DNA of 64,000 nucleotides from Orychophragmus violaceus (GCA_030180135.1 CM058230.1:10789082-10853081), one strand, 5' to 3'. Shown: positions 8,896-20,967, numbered from the stretch's first letter. Program-made: numbers and translations. Notes: generated by a model from the letters alone, not told the origin.

Positions 8896-11527
8896 ATGGT
8901 TGGAAGCTGGGATGGAAGCCAGTCAGATGATAGCTCTCATTTTGAGCGAGGTGTAGATCATATCTATGAAGCATTCATCTGCCCCTTGACAAAGGAGGTT
9001 ATGCATGATCCCGTCACTTTAGAGAACGGACGAACATTTGAGCGTCAAGCCATTGAAAAATGGTTCAAGGAATGTCGAGACAGTGGTATACCTCCGTCTT
9101 GTCCGTTAACTTCTCAGGAGCTGAGCAGTGCTGATGTAAGCCCCAGTATAGCTCTGCGTAACATAATCGAAGAGTGGAGATCAAGGAATGACTCTGCCAA
9201 GCTCGACATTGCTCGTCAGGCGCTGTTTCTAGGAAACGCTGAGACTGATATTTTGCAAGCTTTGATGCATGTGCGACAAATTTGCAGGAGCATCCGTTCA
9301 AATAGGCAGGGTGTGCGTAACTCTCAACTTATCCGTATGATCATCGATATGTTGAAAAGTAATAGCCATAAAGTTCGGTATAAGGCTTTACAGACTCTTC
9401 AAGTTGTCGTTGAAGGAGATGAGGAGAGCAAGGTTGTCTTCTGATTTCTATTGCATTGTAATGGTAAACTCAAGCAGGTGCTAATTAAAAAATTTCAGCA
9501 TCTTGCAGGCGATACTAGCTGAAGGGGATACCGTGCGTACACTAGTTAAGTTCTTATCGCACGAGCCATCAAAGGGGAGGGAGGCAGCTGTTTCCTTGCT
9601 GTTTGAGCTTTCTAAATCAGAAGCTTTGTGCGAGAAGATTGGTTCGATTAATGGAGCACTTATTTTATTGGTTGGTCTGACAAGCAGCAACTCAGTAAAC
9701 GTCTCGATTGTTGAGAAAGCTGATAGAACATTGGAAAACATGGAGAGGTCAGAGGAAATTGTTAGGCAGATGGCTTCCTATGGTAGACTCCAGCCTCTGT
9801 TAGGAAAACTCATTGAAGGTGATTGATTGATCAATCCCTGCTTTCTATATCAGATTAGTTGATAGAATTGCTTTCCTTTGAATGGTTTTTACTTAAAGAC
9901 ATCTCCTCTGCTATGTCTGCATAAAACATGGTCAAGTCTTGATTTTATTCGCCATTTACATGACATATGTGAAACATGATGTGCAGGTTCACCTGAGACG
10001 AAGCTGTCCATGACTACCTTTCTTGGGGAGCTTGCCTTAAATAATGATATGAAGGTTCTTGTGGCTCAGACTGTGGGTTCTTCTCTAGTCGATCTTATGA
10101 GAAGTGGTGACATGTCCCAACGGGAAGCTGCCCTTAGAGCTCTCAACAAAATCTCATCATTCGAAGGGAGTGCTAAGGTTTTGATCAGCATAGGGATTCT
10201 CCCCCCACTTATCAAAGATCTGTTTTATGTAGGACCAAACAACCTTCCAATTCGGTTGAAAGAAGTATCGGCCACTATTCTCGCTAACGTAGTGAACATT
10301 GGATATGACTTTGACAAAACCACTCTTGTTTCAGAGAACCGAGTGGAGAATCTGTTGCATCTAATTAGCAACACGGGTCCAGCGATCCAGTGCAAGCTGT
10401 TAGAGGTTCTTGTTGGACTCACCAGCTGCCCGAGAGCAGTCATACATGTTGTTTCTGCGATTAAAACCTCTGGTGCAGTCATCAGTTTGGTTCAGTTTCT
10501 AGAGGTTCGAGAGAATGATGATTTGCGTTTGGCATCCATAAAGCTTCTTCATAACCTTTCCCCATTCATGAGTGAAGAACTAGCCGGCGCCCTACGTGGC
10601 ACTGCTGGACAACTCGGGAGCCTTGTTGCTATCATTTCAGAAAATACAACAATCTCTGAAGAACAGGCTTCAGCCGCTGGGCTCTTAGCTGAATTGCCGG
10701 AGAGGGATTTGGGTCTTACTCGGGAAATGTTAGGGGTTGGTGCTTTTGAGAAAATCATCTCCAAAGTGATTGGAATCCGCCAAGGGGAAATCAAGGGAAT
10801 GCGGTTTACGATGAATTTTCTGGAAGGACTTGTGCGTATACTTTGTAGGATTACTTTTGCATTCAACAATGAGCCTCGTGCCATTACCTTTTGCCGTGAG
10901 TACAATGTTGCTTCGCTCTTCATTCATCTGCTTCAGTCCAGCGGTCAAGATAAAATCCAGATGTTTTCTGCCATGGCTTTAGAGAATCTTTCACTAGAGT
11001 CTGTAAACCTGTCTCAGATTCCTGATCTGCCACCTCCCAACTGTGGCTCCATCTTTTCATGTATGAGCAGACCGCCCGTTGTAACCGGTCTATGCAAGAT
11101 CCACCCAGGAATATGTTCGTTAAGAGAAACATTTTGCCTCGTCCAAGGAGAAGCTGTGGAGAAATTAGTGGCTCTACTGGACCATGAGAATGATAAAGTG
11201 GTCGAGGCCTCACTTGCAGCACTTTCGAGCTTACTAGAAGACGGGTTAGATGTAGAGAAAGGGGTCAAGATACTTGATGAAGCGGACGGGATACGGCATA
11301 TACTAAACGTTCTGACTGAAAACCGAACAGAGAGGCTGACGAGGAGAGCGGTTTGGGTGGTGGAAAGGATCTTGCGGATTGAGGACATAGCAAGAGAGGT
11401 CGCAGAAGAACCGAACGTGAGCGCTGCGCTTGTGGACGCTTTCCAAAACAGTGATTTCAGAACGCGACAGATTGCTGAGATCCCAAACTTCTCAAGTATA
11501 TTTCCAAACATGGCATCTGTTCAGTGA
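8896..11527 (+). CDS. SAUL1: U-box/ARM-repeat E3 ubiquitin ligase, SAUL1/PUB44 orthologue
   Basis: Coding exons are 8896-9432, 9509-9818 and 9987-11527. They sum to 796 codons with consistent phases (0, then 1), close to the ~800 aa of Arabidopsis SAUL1. The U-box spans roughly residues 24-101 (YEAFICPLTKEVMHDPV, then SCPLTSQE and ALRNIIEEW). The remainder is armadillo-type helical repeats, with IGILPPLIKDLFYVGPNN typical of this clade. Known for the family: the U-box recruits E2 enzymes, and SAUL1 limits premature senescence and acts at the plasma membrane through its ARM repeats; abscisic aldehyde oxidase AAO3 is a reported target. No stops or frameshifts are seen, so the gene looks functional. 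The start is supported by conservation of MVGSWDG and by the intron acceptor just upstream. Confidence 0.93.
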
Positions 11528-11904
11528 GTTTTAGTGATTTTAAAAATTTTGTGGTTTTGAAGGGGATTCAATTATTACTTGTTAATAGCATCCAATTTTC
11601 TTTTTCTGGGTGTATATTGTAGATTTCGATTCTTCTTTGCGTGTGCTGTAAGCTATTTGATTTGTTTGTTTATATCGTATGCTGGAAATTGGAATCATTT
11701 GATCGGGTCTCAGATTACAAAGGCTTGTTTGTGGAGGAAAAGAAAAATTTATCGTTCATATATTAAGGTCATTGAATTATATAATTTAGAGAATAAAATT
11801 GTAAAAATATAAAACTGAATTAGAAATATAACATTGTTAACAAAATTAGTAACTAGCGGAAGTAAATTTAAGAATTGGAAACATATTAAAAAAACGCAAC
11901 GGAT
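11528..11904. other. Convergent 3' regions of SAUL1-like and F-box genes
   Basis: This is the 3' UTR and terminator space shared by the two convergent genes. The AT content is high. The open frame at 11579-11812 has no recognisable similarity and is taken as chance. Confidence 0.5.
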
Positions 11905-13026
11905 CTAGACTCTCAAGGTACGATTAATCAGTCCCATAATAGCCTCTACAGAGGAGACGCGTGTGGGCTTGGGCCCATTATTCAGATCCAGTAGTCCGAA
12001 TACTGAAGACCACGACGGCTTAAACTGATAAAAGTTACGAATTCCGTCGCACCACCCTGGAATCGAACCCACGACTCCCCACTTGTTCGCTCTCATGTCG
12101 TAGCCATAAATCACTCCATCATTTATTCCGTTCTTCATCGTCGTCACCACTAAACACCTGCCGTCGAACGCCTCCACGTTCCAGTACCACAGCATACTTT
12201 GTTGCACCGGCTCGTTCCTGATCCGTCTCGTTAGGATCCACTTAGGATCGGTGAGGATACTCTCGAGGGCATAAACGTATATCACTTCTTTCGTTGCCGA
12301 TATCAATGTTAGGCGGTTATCCCCGGCAGCGAACAAGAGTTTCGCATTCGCTTGCTTGTCGAATCTGATCGGAATCAGTCGCGCAATCTCTGTTTCGGGA
12401 TTGAAAGTTATCATGTTTCCGTCGTCTCTCAACCAGTAGAGATCTCCGTGGAGGTAAACCGGTTTCGGATCCGTCCTAAGATTGCTTGAGGCGTAAGTAA
12501 TTGTGGTTTCTGATACTCTCCATGAATTTCCGGCGTAAATGTTGAATCGATACCTCGATTTGGATGAATCAAAAGGCGTGAGGCCGGTTGTGCAGACAAT
12601 TTTGAACTTCTGAGTGGTTCGATCGATTTGATCAACCGCGAACCCGATGCAATCTGTTGTTTGCGATTCAGAGCTGATGAGAAATCGGAAATTCTTCGTG
12701 AGGGGATTAGCAACACAGAAATATCCATCAACGAACAGTAGGAGAAGGCCGGAACAGTAGCCGAGAATATGACACAAGCTCTCTAAGGGAGCTTTGCTTT
12801 TGAATGTTCTAGAATCACCGAAAGGGTGAAAGCAGAGTAACTTGGAGCCGTATCTGGAGATGTGAAGCAAACTTGATCCGATACGAGAAGAGTATTCGGA
12901 TCTGAAATTTGGGTCGTTGGATATATGCTTTTCGATAGATTTATTCGTGCATCGCATCATCGCCAATGATTTGGGATCTAATTTGAAAAGGACTTCTTCG
13001 AGGAGATTTAAAGGTAAGCTATCCAT
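11905..13026 (-). CDS. F-box family protein
   Basis: This is a single-exon frame of 373 aa with no interruption. The F-box is at the extreme N terminus (about residues 2-42: LPLNLLEEVLFKLDPKSLAM, then CTNKSIEKHI). The remainder contains ILGYCSGLLLLF, CVANPLTKNFRFL, GDLYWLRDDG and WNVEAFDGRC, the layout of plant F-box proteins with a C-terminal interaction region. Such proteins bind SKP1/ASK in SCF ubiquitin ligases and select substrates; the substrate here is unknown. Its place next to SAUL1 matches the small F-box cluster At1g20790-At1g20800 in Arabidopsis (from memory). It is convergent with SAUL1. Confidence 0.9.
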   Translation of the reverse strand: MDSLPLNLLEEVLFKLDPKSLAMMRCTNKSIEKHISNDPNFRSEYSSRIGSSLLHISRYGSKLLCFHPFGDSRTFKSKAPLESLCHILGYCSGLLLLFVDGYFCVANPLTKNFRFLISSESQTTDCIGFAVDQIDRTTQKFKIVCTTGLTPFDSSKSRYRFNIYAGNSWRVSETTITYASSNLRTDPKPVYLHGDLYWLRDDGNMITFNPETEIARLIPIRFDKQANAKLLFAAGDNRLTLISATKEVIYVYALESILTDPKWILTRRIRNEPVQQSMLWYWNVEAFDGRCLVVTTMKNGINDGVIYGYDMRANKWGVVGSIPGWCDGIRNFYQFKPSWSSVFGLLDLNNGPKPTRVSSVEAIMGLINRTLRV

Positions 13027-13240
13027 GATCGGAGATATTAGGGTTTTTGCTTAGTTCTTTGATGAGAATATTTTACTGTTTTTGCTGCTGCGTAATGTAT
13101 ATATATAATCTACTTAAAAAGGTCAACAAAATACTTGTGAATTATCACGTTTATATGCTAAAAAACATAAATTCCTTAGTTCGATTGTTGACCAAGCTAA
13201 TATTATTTTAGTCAACATTAACTTTTATCAATCATTATTA
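13027..13240 (-). promoter_or_regulatory. F-box gene promoter; homologous copy at 28041-28190
   Basis: A TATA-like run (TATATATATAA, about 13097-13109) lies about 75 bp upstream of the ATG on the gene's strand. The stretch 13097-13235 recurs in diverged form at 28041-28190, where no F-box coding sequence follows. This suggests a duplicated and lost F-box neighbour. Confidence 0.6.
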
Positions 13241-13712
13241 TAATTTTTTTTTATAAATTATTGTTGTTGTTAAATTAATTTATAAAATTAAAATAAAATT
13301 TTATGTTTAATAATATTTATGTTCACATATGGTGAATCATACTAGTATAATACTTTTTTTATATTCAAAAGATTAAAAAACCGTTATCATTATGACTAAG
13401 ATTGGGTGGATATGCCAAAAGAGATGGGTTAGAGTTAGAGTAGCCCAACTCGGATTTTAGCTCGAACAAATGTTAGATATAGTAGTTTGTGTAAACTGAA
13501 GACGCTTGCGAGTAATTTCCTTTTCTGTCAGGTTGACTCGTGTAACATTAATTCGTTTCGGCAAGATGACTAGACTAGGTTTTTCAAAAAAAGATGACTA
13601 GACTAAGTTAGGACCTTTAATTGATTTAACAGGACCTATCGATCCTCAAGTGATCGATATTTCAGTGGAAGCATCGGTAGCTAATGCTATTAGTAGTGGA
13701 GGTGTGAAATAT
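13241..13712. other. Spacer upstream of the F-box gene
   Basis: AT-rich to about 13380, then mixed sequence with no supported gene. A 15-bp stretch GATGACTAGACTAGG/AAG is repeated at about 13565 and 13591. The last five bases (AATAT, 13708-13712) are the target duplication of the adjoining LTR element. Confidence 0.4.
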
Positions 13713-14887
13713 TGATAAATCAAAGTTTATTCCCTATTCTAAATGCACACTTATGCAAATGTAGTATTCATGATATCATATTCACAAAGACTCAAGATTC
13801 ACGCGATAGATTATAAATAGTTGAATTAAGTTAAACGAAACAGATTGTAAAACAGTAAACAAGGAATAAGTAAACGAGTGTAATGAGGCGAGTGTAAGCA
13901 ATTAGCGAAGACGTTAGGTTTCAGGAAGTTCTCAGGAAATCAGGAAATCAGATAACAAATAATCAGGATTCAATCTATTAACGTTCTTGAACTAGAATCA
14001 CAGAAGTATAACTAACCAGCTCTCACTGCGATAATTATCTAGGTTTAACAACCTAGCAGACCAACTCTCGTTGCGAATCCTAGAGTTCTAAACATGCATT
14101 AATTCCAAGTTCGTTCGTTCATAATTTCTCTAGACCAAATCTCTTTGCGAATAGATAAATTGCTCACCTAAATCCTTTCTAGCTAATTAACCAACTCTCG
14201 TTGTGAAAATAAACCTAATATCAATAATCTAAATGGCTAGTTCAGATTAAGCGTTAAGAACGATTTAGATGAAGAACTAGATGATGAATCCAAATTAATC
14301 AGTTAATCTAGCAGTCCTTCAAATCTCTAACGAGAATTCCCTAACCTAACAAGAAATCTATTCAGACATATCAATCATCAAAAAAGACATAGTCAAAATA
14401 GATATCATATATAAAACCAAAAGAGTAAGAATAGGGGTTCAAAATCTCCTCTCTCTCGAGAACAAGACCAACCCCAAATTTACTAATCTAATAGAATAAT
14501 GTGTAGAATATAACTTAGCCTCAACAATGGGTGAAAACCCTAATTAATAGTCTAAAACACGAATTGGACTTCTTTGTAATTATGAGAAACTTCTAGGCTA
14601 AATTTCAAATCTTCAAAGTCTTCATTAAACCAGCGAGAATTCGCTGATCACGATCTGTGTCGACCGATACTGAAGATGTGTCGATCGACACCAGCCTCAG
14701 ACGATCATATCAATCCCTCGCAATCGCATGAATGCTCTATAAAGCTCCAGAAAGTGCCATAATGTCCAAGTAAGCTCCAAACATGGCAAAACCTGTAAAG
14801 TATTTGAAAGGACTCGAAAGACTCTATAAAAGACTCGATTATGTACATATAGCATGGCCCGAAACACCTAAAAACCATGATATATCA
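13713..14887 (-). repeat. Athila-A 3' LTR
   Basis: 1175 bp, direct repeat of 19268-20444, with ends TGATA and TATCA. It contains a motif pair GTGTCGACCGATAC / GTGTCGATCGACAC at 14658 and 14678 (see findings). Confidence 0.88.
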
Positions 14888-14899
14888 ACTCCCCCACAC
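14888..14899 (-). other. Athila-A polypurine tract
   Basis: On the minus strand GTGTGGGGGAGT abuts the 3' LTR. The same sequence is at 48714-48725 in the second Athila-like element. Confidence 0.7.
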
Positions 14900-16185
14900 T
14901 TAGCTCTTGCTTGCCCTCAAGCAAATAAAGAACCAAAGCAATGAGAAAGAGGTTTGAAAGCTCAGAAACTCATTTCGTCCTAGGAACATTCACATTCACA
15001 TTCACTTAGTAAGCCACTGAAAACATTCCAGCAGAGCTCAAGACCACTATGTACTTCCCCCACACTTAGCAGCTATCCCAAGTAAACTCCACAATCAGAT
15101 TATGACATTCAAGTTCACCACACTAACCTCTGTATACAATTAGGTGCGGTCTCACAGAGGGAGTATCGATCAGAGGTCACATGGACTCAACTCAATCAGT
15201 ACTTGACCACCAAACTGTCGGTTTCTGGTTCCTTTATTTTCCCTTTCTCCCTTAGCACTGATTTTTCCCCACTGGGTATCATTTTATTTTTTCTATCAGT
15301 GCTCTTCCCTTTCACTTGGGGTTTAACCTTGGATCTTTCCATGGATACACATGAGGTAATAGGGGTCTCTACCACTCCCGTGACCCCTTCGAAGTTACTA
15401 TCTTATCCTCAGTTTTTTATCTCTTTTTTTTACTTTCAAGGGAGGAAAAAATCAGGAACCATACTTTAGACAGGATCACAGGCTGTGTCAAGCACATCAG
15501 AGGAATCCGATCCAGAGATACCAAGCCGCTAAGTGAGAAAATAAAGTCAGGATTAGAGGTGAGGCTAGTGATGGATCATCTGAATACCTGGTTAGATATG
15601 GGTGTCCTTGGTAAGTTGATCTGTGTGGGGTTTTCTAATAGTCATAGAGCTCCTGCAAGTCTGTCCAATGGTCACTTAGTTCTTGTGCCAGCGAAAAATT
15701 TCCTCGAAAAATCATAGTTTCATGAACATTTTGACTCAATAAAATCATTTGAAAACCAAAGGACTGACACTAAGAAAAGAAAACGAAAGGTGGTCAGTAA
15801 CTACTTCCCCCACACTTAAAACAACACTGTCCCCAGTGTTATCGCAACTTGGGTTCGGGAGAACAAGGTATAACCAGCGAAAATTCGGAAAATCAGAAAC
15901 CTTACCTGCTAGCGTGGTCAGTGTCGACCGACACACAGCCAGTGTCGAACGACACTAGTCTTTGGTCGACACATATCTGATCCGAATCGAGTGTCCTCGG
16001 TTATGGTGCATGTTTCGAGTTTGGTGTCGACCGACACAAAAGGGTGTCGACCGACACAAAATGGTGTCGACCGACACGTCTGCAATCTGTTCTTCACGAT
16101 TCTGACACACAAAAACCAGAAAAATCAAAAGACACAAGAACAAAAACCAAAAAGAAGAGAGAACTAACCTACAGTGGGTTGCCTC
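14900..16185. other. Athila-A internal noncoding region
   Basis: It is colinear with 48726-49690 of the second Athila element (for example GTGCGGTCTCAC, ACTTCCCCCACACTTA and the CCACTGGGTATCATTTTATTT block). No conserved reading frame exists between the copies, so it is treated as untranslated. It holds five CGANCG inverted motifs (15921, 15942, 16024, 16044, 16064). The ORF present at the matching place of the other element (50144-51649) is absent here. Confidence 0.6.
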
Positions 16186-16219
16186 CCACTCAGCGCTTGT
16201 TTTTAGTCGTTAGCTCGAC

Positions 16220-16495
16220 TGTGGCAAATTGTCAGATGTCAGGGATTTTCTCCAAAGGCAGAGCGTGCCTTCGCGAAATTCTCCTCATCCATGGTGGCGT
16301 ATATGCAATGTGTGCGTGAGACTGACCGAGGAACTTGGGAATGACAGCAAGGTCAAGTGGAACATTTCGTTTCCTGACTCTATTTCCTGCAAAATCTGCA
16401 TCAGAGTTAGCATACTTAAGGTCAGAGAATGCATACCTTGGCTTGGTGAGATGTGACCAAGGTGTGATGTTTGGAGCTTTCTGCTTAAGGTGTGA
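16220..16495 (-). pseudogene. Athila-A gag-pro C-terminal fragment
   Basis: The minus-strand frame ends AYTPPWMRRISRRHALPL...IPDI and stops near 16233. It is homologous to the end of the protease frame in the second element (AYSPPWMRRLAQRHSQSL, stop at 52492). The upstream part (KAPNITPW..., VPLDLAVIPKFLGQSHAH) runs into the end of the solo-LTR-like block at 16496, where the frame is cut. The catalytic region is missing. Confidence 0.6.
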
Positions 16496-18730
16496 TGTAA
16501 CGGGTCAGCCGGTCAACGCCGGTCAACGCCGCCGGTCAACGCGGTCAACACCGGAAAACGAGCCAGTCAACGCTCGGTTTCACGGTTGTTCGGTGGTTCG
16601 GGGTGTTCGGGAGTTCGTGTTCGTGTGTTCGGGAGGTTCGGGTTTAGTTCGGGGTCTCGGGAATCCGTATCCGCATCCGTGCCGTTCGTTCCGTCAAATC
16701 ACTATGAGTCGGCTCAAAACACTGTAGTTGCAAATAGACGATAAATGGGAAACCGTAGAGATAGGAATGCATACCCGTGATTATTGAATTGAATTGAATT
16801 GAGTGATTGACTGAATTAATGGTAAACCAGCTAGGGTTAAAGAAGCATGTTAGACTTAATACGGATTAAACCTGATTAGGTGCCGCTAGGTTGGTAGTAG
16901 CGTTGCGTGACGCATTCATATAGTCGTTGCATGACTAGGACCGTATATGCATGTATATAGAAGTAAAGAACGATATTGAATGAACTTATATACGGGAATT
17001 AAGACGAGTTAAAATACGGAAGTTAAACCTGAACGAACGTATAGAATATGAGTGGTATCGGGGTTTCCCGAGGTTAATGAACTAAGTAATGAATGATGAG
17101 ACGTCGGGGAGTTTAGTAAGCTTCTAGCTCTAAACCGACGGATCGAGGAGTTATTAAAAGATGATTAGGATTGGTTAAGAAATGAGAAGTGTTGTAATTG
17201 GTGAACCGTCTACGGGTTAGCAAGCGGCTAACCCAAGGTAGCGGGCGTAAATTGGTTAAAAGACGTTAGAAACCCTAATAGGCTTGTTGGTGTGGTGTTT
17301 GTGTGATTGTGGGTCTACTTCGGTGTTGGGCCGAGTAGACTGTTGTTTGTGTGTTGATTGCGTGTTTGCTTTGTTGTGTGGTTGTGGTTAACCTTTTGTG
17401 CAGGCCTTTAGATCGTCTCGGGTTGGGCCGAGCGATCCTTGATTGTTACTTAGCTCGGTCACGGGACCGGTTAAGTTGTGGTGCTGACTCGGTACGGTGC
17501 CGAGTCAGAGCGGTGGTGTGTGTGAGTAGACTTGCAGGATGCGGGGTTGAGTTGATTGTCGATATTGATTGTGATTGATTGCTAGAGTCCAAGCGAGTCT
17601 GCGTGTTTACATTTCTGCACTAGGACTCTAGGGTGCGTTAGATCCCGCAAGTCTAGGTGTTTGATTACGTGCTGGTACTTCCATCCCGATTGGATCCTCG
17701 GGAATTGAGAACCTGGTCAGTTAGTTCTGGCAGGTGCGAACCTATGGAGTGACGTCTGTAGGGTGTAGTCCGGAGAATACGGGGTCGCGTCCTAGGGCCG
17801 GACTGCATGGAAGCTCGGGTTGCCGGGGGTAACCGGAGTCACCGCGTATCGATGGACAGAGAACGGTGTCCTAGTCGTTGTGTGAACGGCTAGGAGTCAC
17901 GTGGGTTAGTTGTCATATCGGTAACGGTGAGAACCCGTGGAAGTTACCAAGATCGTAGGGGCCCAGTGTGTGTGTTTGGTGTAGTTGGTAGTGCGCGGTA
18001 GATAGATCGAGTCTCAATCGGGGACATGTGCCGCAGTGCTCCCGATTTCCTCTAATCGCCTTCTCTTTCTTTTGGCAATTGATTGTGTGTGGGCTCGACG
18101 CGACGTGGTAGTGCGTGATCGGCTATTTGCTTGTTGATTGTTATTTTGGGGTTTCGGGCGGGAATCTATATATGATAGATAGATTAGAAGCCTTAGTGGG
18201 GGGAGCCGATTCACTGGGTGATCCTAGATCGCTCATTAGACTCTTTTGTGTTTTTCAGGTGTAGCAGCGACGGACGCGGGAGGTCCTCGGTGTAGTGTCG
18301 GGATTGCTTGTGGCGGGGTTTTGATTCGATAGTTTTGGGTGTTTTATTTCGGTTCGGCTTGTCGCCAATTTTGCATTGAGTTTTGATTGTTGTTTGTTGA
18401 TTGATGAAATGATTTGTAAAAATGACGATTAAACGTTGTGCTGAACGTTTGATTTCTCAGAAATGAATATGCTTTCCTGATATTGTGTTTAGTCCGAACC
18501 GACACAACTCACAGAAGTGGTGCAAGGCGTACGACTTGTACTATGGAAGTGAGGATGGCGGAGTCAAGGACGGGTTAGTGCGAGCCTTTGTCTCAAACCG
18601 ATCTGTCTCTGGCTTCGTCCTGTGACGAAGTTTTCCTGTTCGACTTGCTCGGGTTCGATCGGTCATGTTCTTGTTTGATTGTTGACCGGTCAGCTCGACG
18701 GTCAGCGGAGAATGGGAAAGGGGCGTTACA
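16496..18730. mobile_element. Solo-LTR-like block of another Gypsy-type family
   Basis: A 2.2-kb block bounded by TGTAACG on the left and CGTTACA on the right, the short inverted ends expected of an LTR. It is far richer in G and C than its surroundings and contains repeated CGGTCAACG units at its left end (16510-16565). No coding domain is seen. No target duplication is found (TGTGA versus CATAG), and the flanking Athila sequence is not contiguous: gag on the right, the last part of gag-pro on the left. It is probably the product of recombination with deletion, not a simple solo LTR. Confidence 0.6.
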
Positions 18731-19050
18731 CATAGGATGCTCGCTAGAGAGACCATGAAACTGATGCTGCCCAACCAGTGCGTAGTACTCTGGCTTCAGC
18801 TCAAATTCAGCTCTGGTAAATGGAGGTGGTCGAATCGCAGACCGATTAGCATATAACTGATCTGGTTTGTTATAGTCAGCAAGTGTCTTCTTGCGACCGT
18901 CTTCCTCTCGTGGACGTTCCGCGCCCACGGCAACATTGGGTATGATGGGTTTCCTTCCCCATCGAGTTTCTGACCCTTCGCTTTGCGTATATGACCCTCT
19001 TGGTCTCGTAAAGTGCCGTCTTCACCGCGAATCAGAAACACATGTTCCAT
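18731..19050 (-). pseudogene. Athila-A gag N-terminal fragment
   Basis: Minus-strand frames carry EHVFLIRGEDGTLRDQEG and, after a frameshift, KKTLADYNKPDQLYANRSAI followed by FELKPEYYALVGQHQFHGL. The second is the hallmark of Athila-group gag (TLADYNRPDEFYANRSAI). It ends at HPM, directly against the solo-LTR-like block. The matching region of the other element is 54522-55034. Confidence 0.75.
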
Positions 19051-19243
19051 AGAAAGAATTCTGTTAAGTGTTCAAGCGCTTGGTTTCTCTGGTCGCGTCC
19101 GGTGTCGATCGATTCCAGATGAGTGTCGATCGACACTATGCGATTCCTGCAACACCAAACAAACGAGAACGTGAGTAAAACAAGAAAATTAAAAAATACT
19201 TAGTCTAAATTATAATATTGAATTTATCGGTGAACTCAAAGAG

Positions 19244-19261
19244 TCCCCGGCAACGGCGCCA
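19244..19261 (-). other. Athila-A primer binding site (tRNA-Asp type)
   Basis: Minus strand TGGCGCCGTTGCCGGGGA, complementary to the 3' end of plant tRNA-Asp, 6 nt from the 5' LTR. Confidence 0.85.
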
Positions 19262-19267
19262 AAAACT

Positions 19268-20444
19268 TGATAGGTCAAAGTTTATTCCCTGTTCTACTAC
19301 AAGTGCACAATTATGAAAGTGTAGTATTCATGGTATCGTATCCACAAGGACTCAAGATTCACGCGATAGACTATAAATAGTTGAATTAAGCTAATCGAAA
19401 CAGATTGTAAAACAGTAAACAATGAGTAAGTAAACGAGTGCAATGAGGCGAGTGTAAGCAATTAGCGAGGACGTTAGGTTTCAGGAAGTTCTCAGGAAAT
19501 CAGGAAATCAGATAACAAATAATCAGGATTCAATCTATTAGCGTTCTTGAACTAGAATCACAGAAGTATAACTAACCAGCTCTCACTGCGATAATTATCT
19601 ATGTTTAATAACCTAGCAGACCAACTCTTGTTGCGAATCCTAGAGTTCTAAACATGCATTAATTCCAAGCTCGTTCGTTCACAATTTCTCTAGACCAAAT
19701 TTCTTTGGGAATAGATAAATTGCTCACTTAAATCCTTTCTAGCTAATTAACCAACTCTCGTTGTGAAAATCAACCTAATATCAATAATCTAAATGACCAG
19801 TTCAGATTAAGCGTTAAGAAAGATTTAGATGAAGAACTAGATGATGAATCCAAATTAGTCAGTTAATCTAGCATTCCTCAAATTCCTAACGAGAATTCCT
19901 AACCTAACAAGAAATCTACTCAGACATATCAATCATCACAAAAGACATAGTCAAAATAGATATCATATATAAATCCAAAAGAGTAAGAACATGGATTTGA
20001 AATCTCCTCTCTCTCGAGAACAAGACCATCCCCAAATTCATAATCTAATAGAATAATGTGTAGGATAAAACTTAGCCTCAACAATGGGTGAAAAACCTAA
20101 TTAATAGTCTAAAACACGAATTGGACTTCTTTGTAATTATGATAAACTTCTGGGCTAAATTGCAAATCTTCAAAGTCTTTATTAAATCAGCGAAAATTCG
20201 CTGATCACGATCTGTGTCGACCGACACTGAAGATTTGTCGATCGACACCAACCTCAGACGATCATATCAATCCCTCGCAATCGCATGAATGCTCTATAAA
20301 GCTCCGGAATGCGCCATAATGTCCAAATAAGATCCAAACATGGTAAAACCTGTAAAGTACCTGAAAAGACTCGAAAGAATCTATAAAAGATTCGATTATG
20401 TACATATATCATGGCCCGAAACACCTAAAAACCATGATATATCA
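19268..20444 (-). repeat. Athila-A 5' LTR
   Basis: 1177 bp, paired with 13713-14887. It carries the homologous CGAYCG motif pair near 20213 and 20236. Confidence 0.88.
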
Positions 20445-20449
20445 AATAT

Positions 20450-20967
20450 CCCAAAAAGTAGGCATTATGTTGTTGAATTGCTTAGGAACTGACTTCTTAA
20501 CCAACTTGACACGAAATCTTTGGATCATGAAACATATTTTACGCATAACTTATAGTTAGCACTTCTGGCTCAATTCTCTTCAGATAAATCTTGAATGTTC
20601 AATCCTATTGGTCAATTTGTCAATTGGTCAAAACGTGTTTGATTCTCTCAAAAATACCCAAACATGCTTTCTTCTCACAGATATTAATGAGTGATATGTT
20701 TATTACACGAGGTATACTGTGTGGTTGAGGCTGTGCCGGTCTTGAGTTTTGGAAGGCCGTAAGCGAAAATAAAATTGGACTGCTTTACAGATTTCATATA
20801 AAAAGGAGATCTTCATGTTTCAAAGCTGGTGTACTATATCCACAAATTAAAATAACACCTAAACCGCTACACCAAATTAACTTCTTTACAAAAAAGTTTG
20901 AAATAAAGTCTTATTATTAAAGGCTGGAAGCTCATGCTCCTTGAGCTTCCCCTAAAAGTTGGATCTA
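20450..20967. other. Spacer between Athila-A and duplicated NAC segment
   Basis: Nothing I can assign. The sequence is not shared with the second copy of the NAC segment, whose similarity begins at about 20968. Confidence 0.4.

Larger units (their letters stand above)
13713..20444 (-). mobile_element. Deleted Athila-like Ty3/Gypsy element (Athila-A)
   Basis: Two direct LTRs (13713-14887 and 19268-20444; TGATA...TATCA) are flanked by a perfect 5-bp duplication AATAT (13708-13712 and 20445-20449). The primer site is complementary to tRNA-Asp, the pattern of the Athila/Tat group, which sets minus-strand orientation. Only a gag N-terminal part and the end of a gag-pro frame remain. There is no reverse transcriptase, RNase H or integrase, and no Athila-type ORF like that in the second element. 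A solo-LTR-like block of another family sits inside. The two LTRs differ at many positions, so the insertion is not recent. Confidence 0.88.

Noticed and set aside
10225..11511. Minus-strand frames within the SAUL1-like gene
   Set aside because: Shadows of the long third coding exon.
15203..15469. Possible small protein in Athila-A (and 48847-49338 in Athila-B)
   Set aside because: The frames are not conserved between the two elements and lie in a noncoding part.
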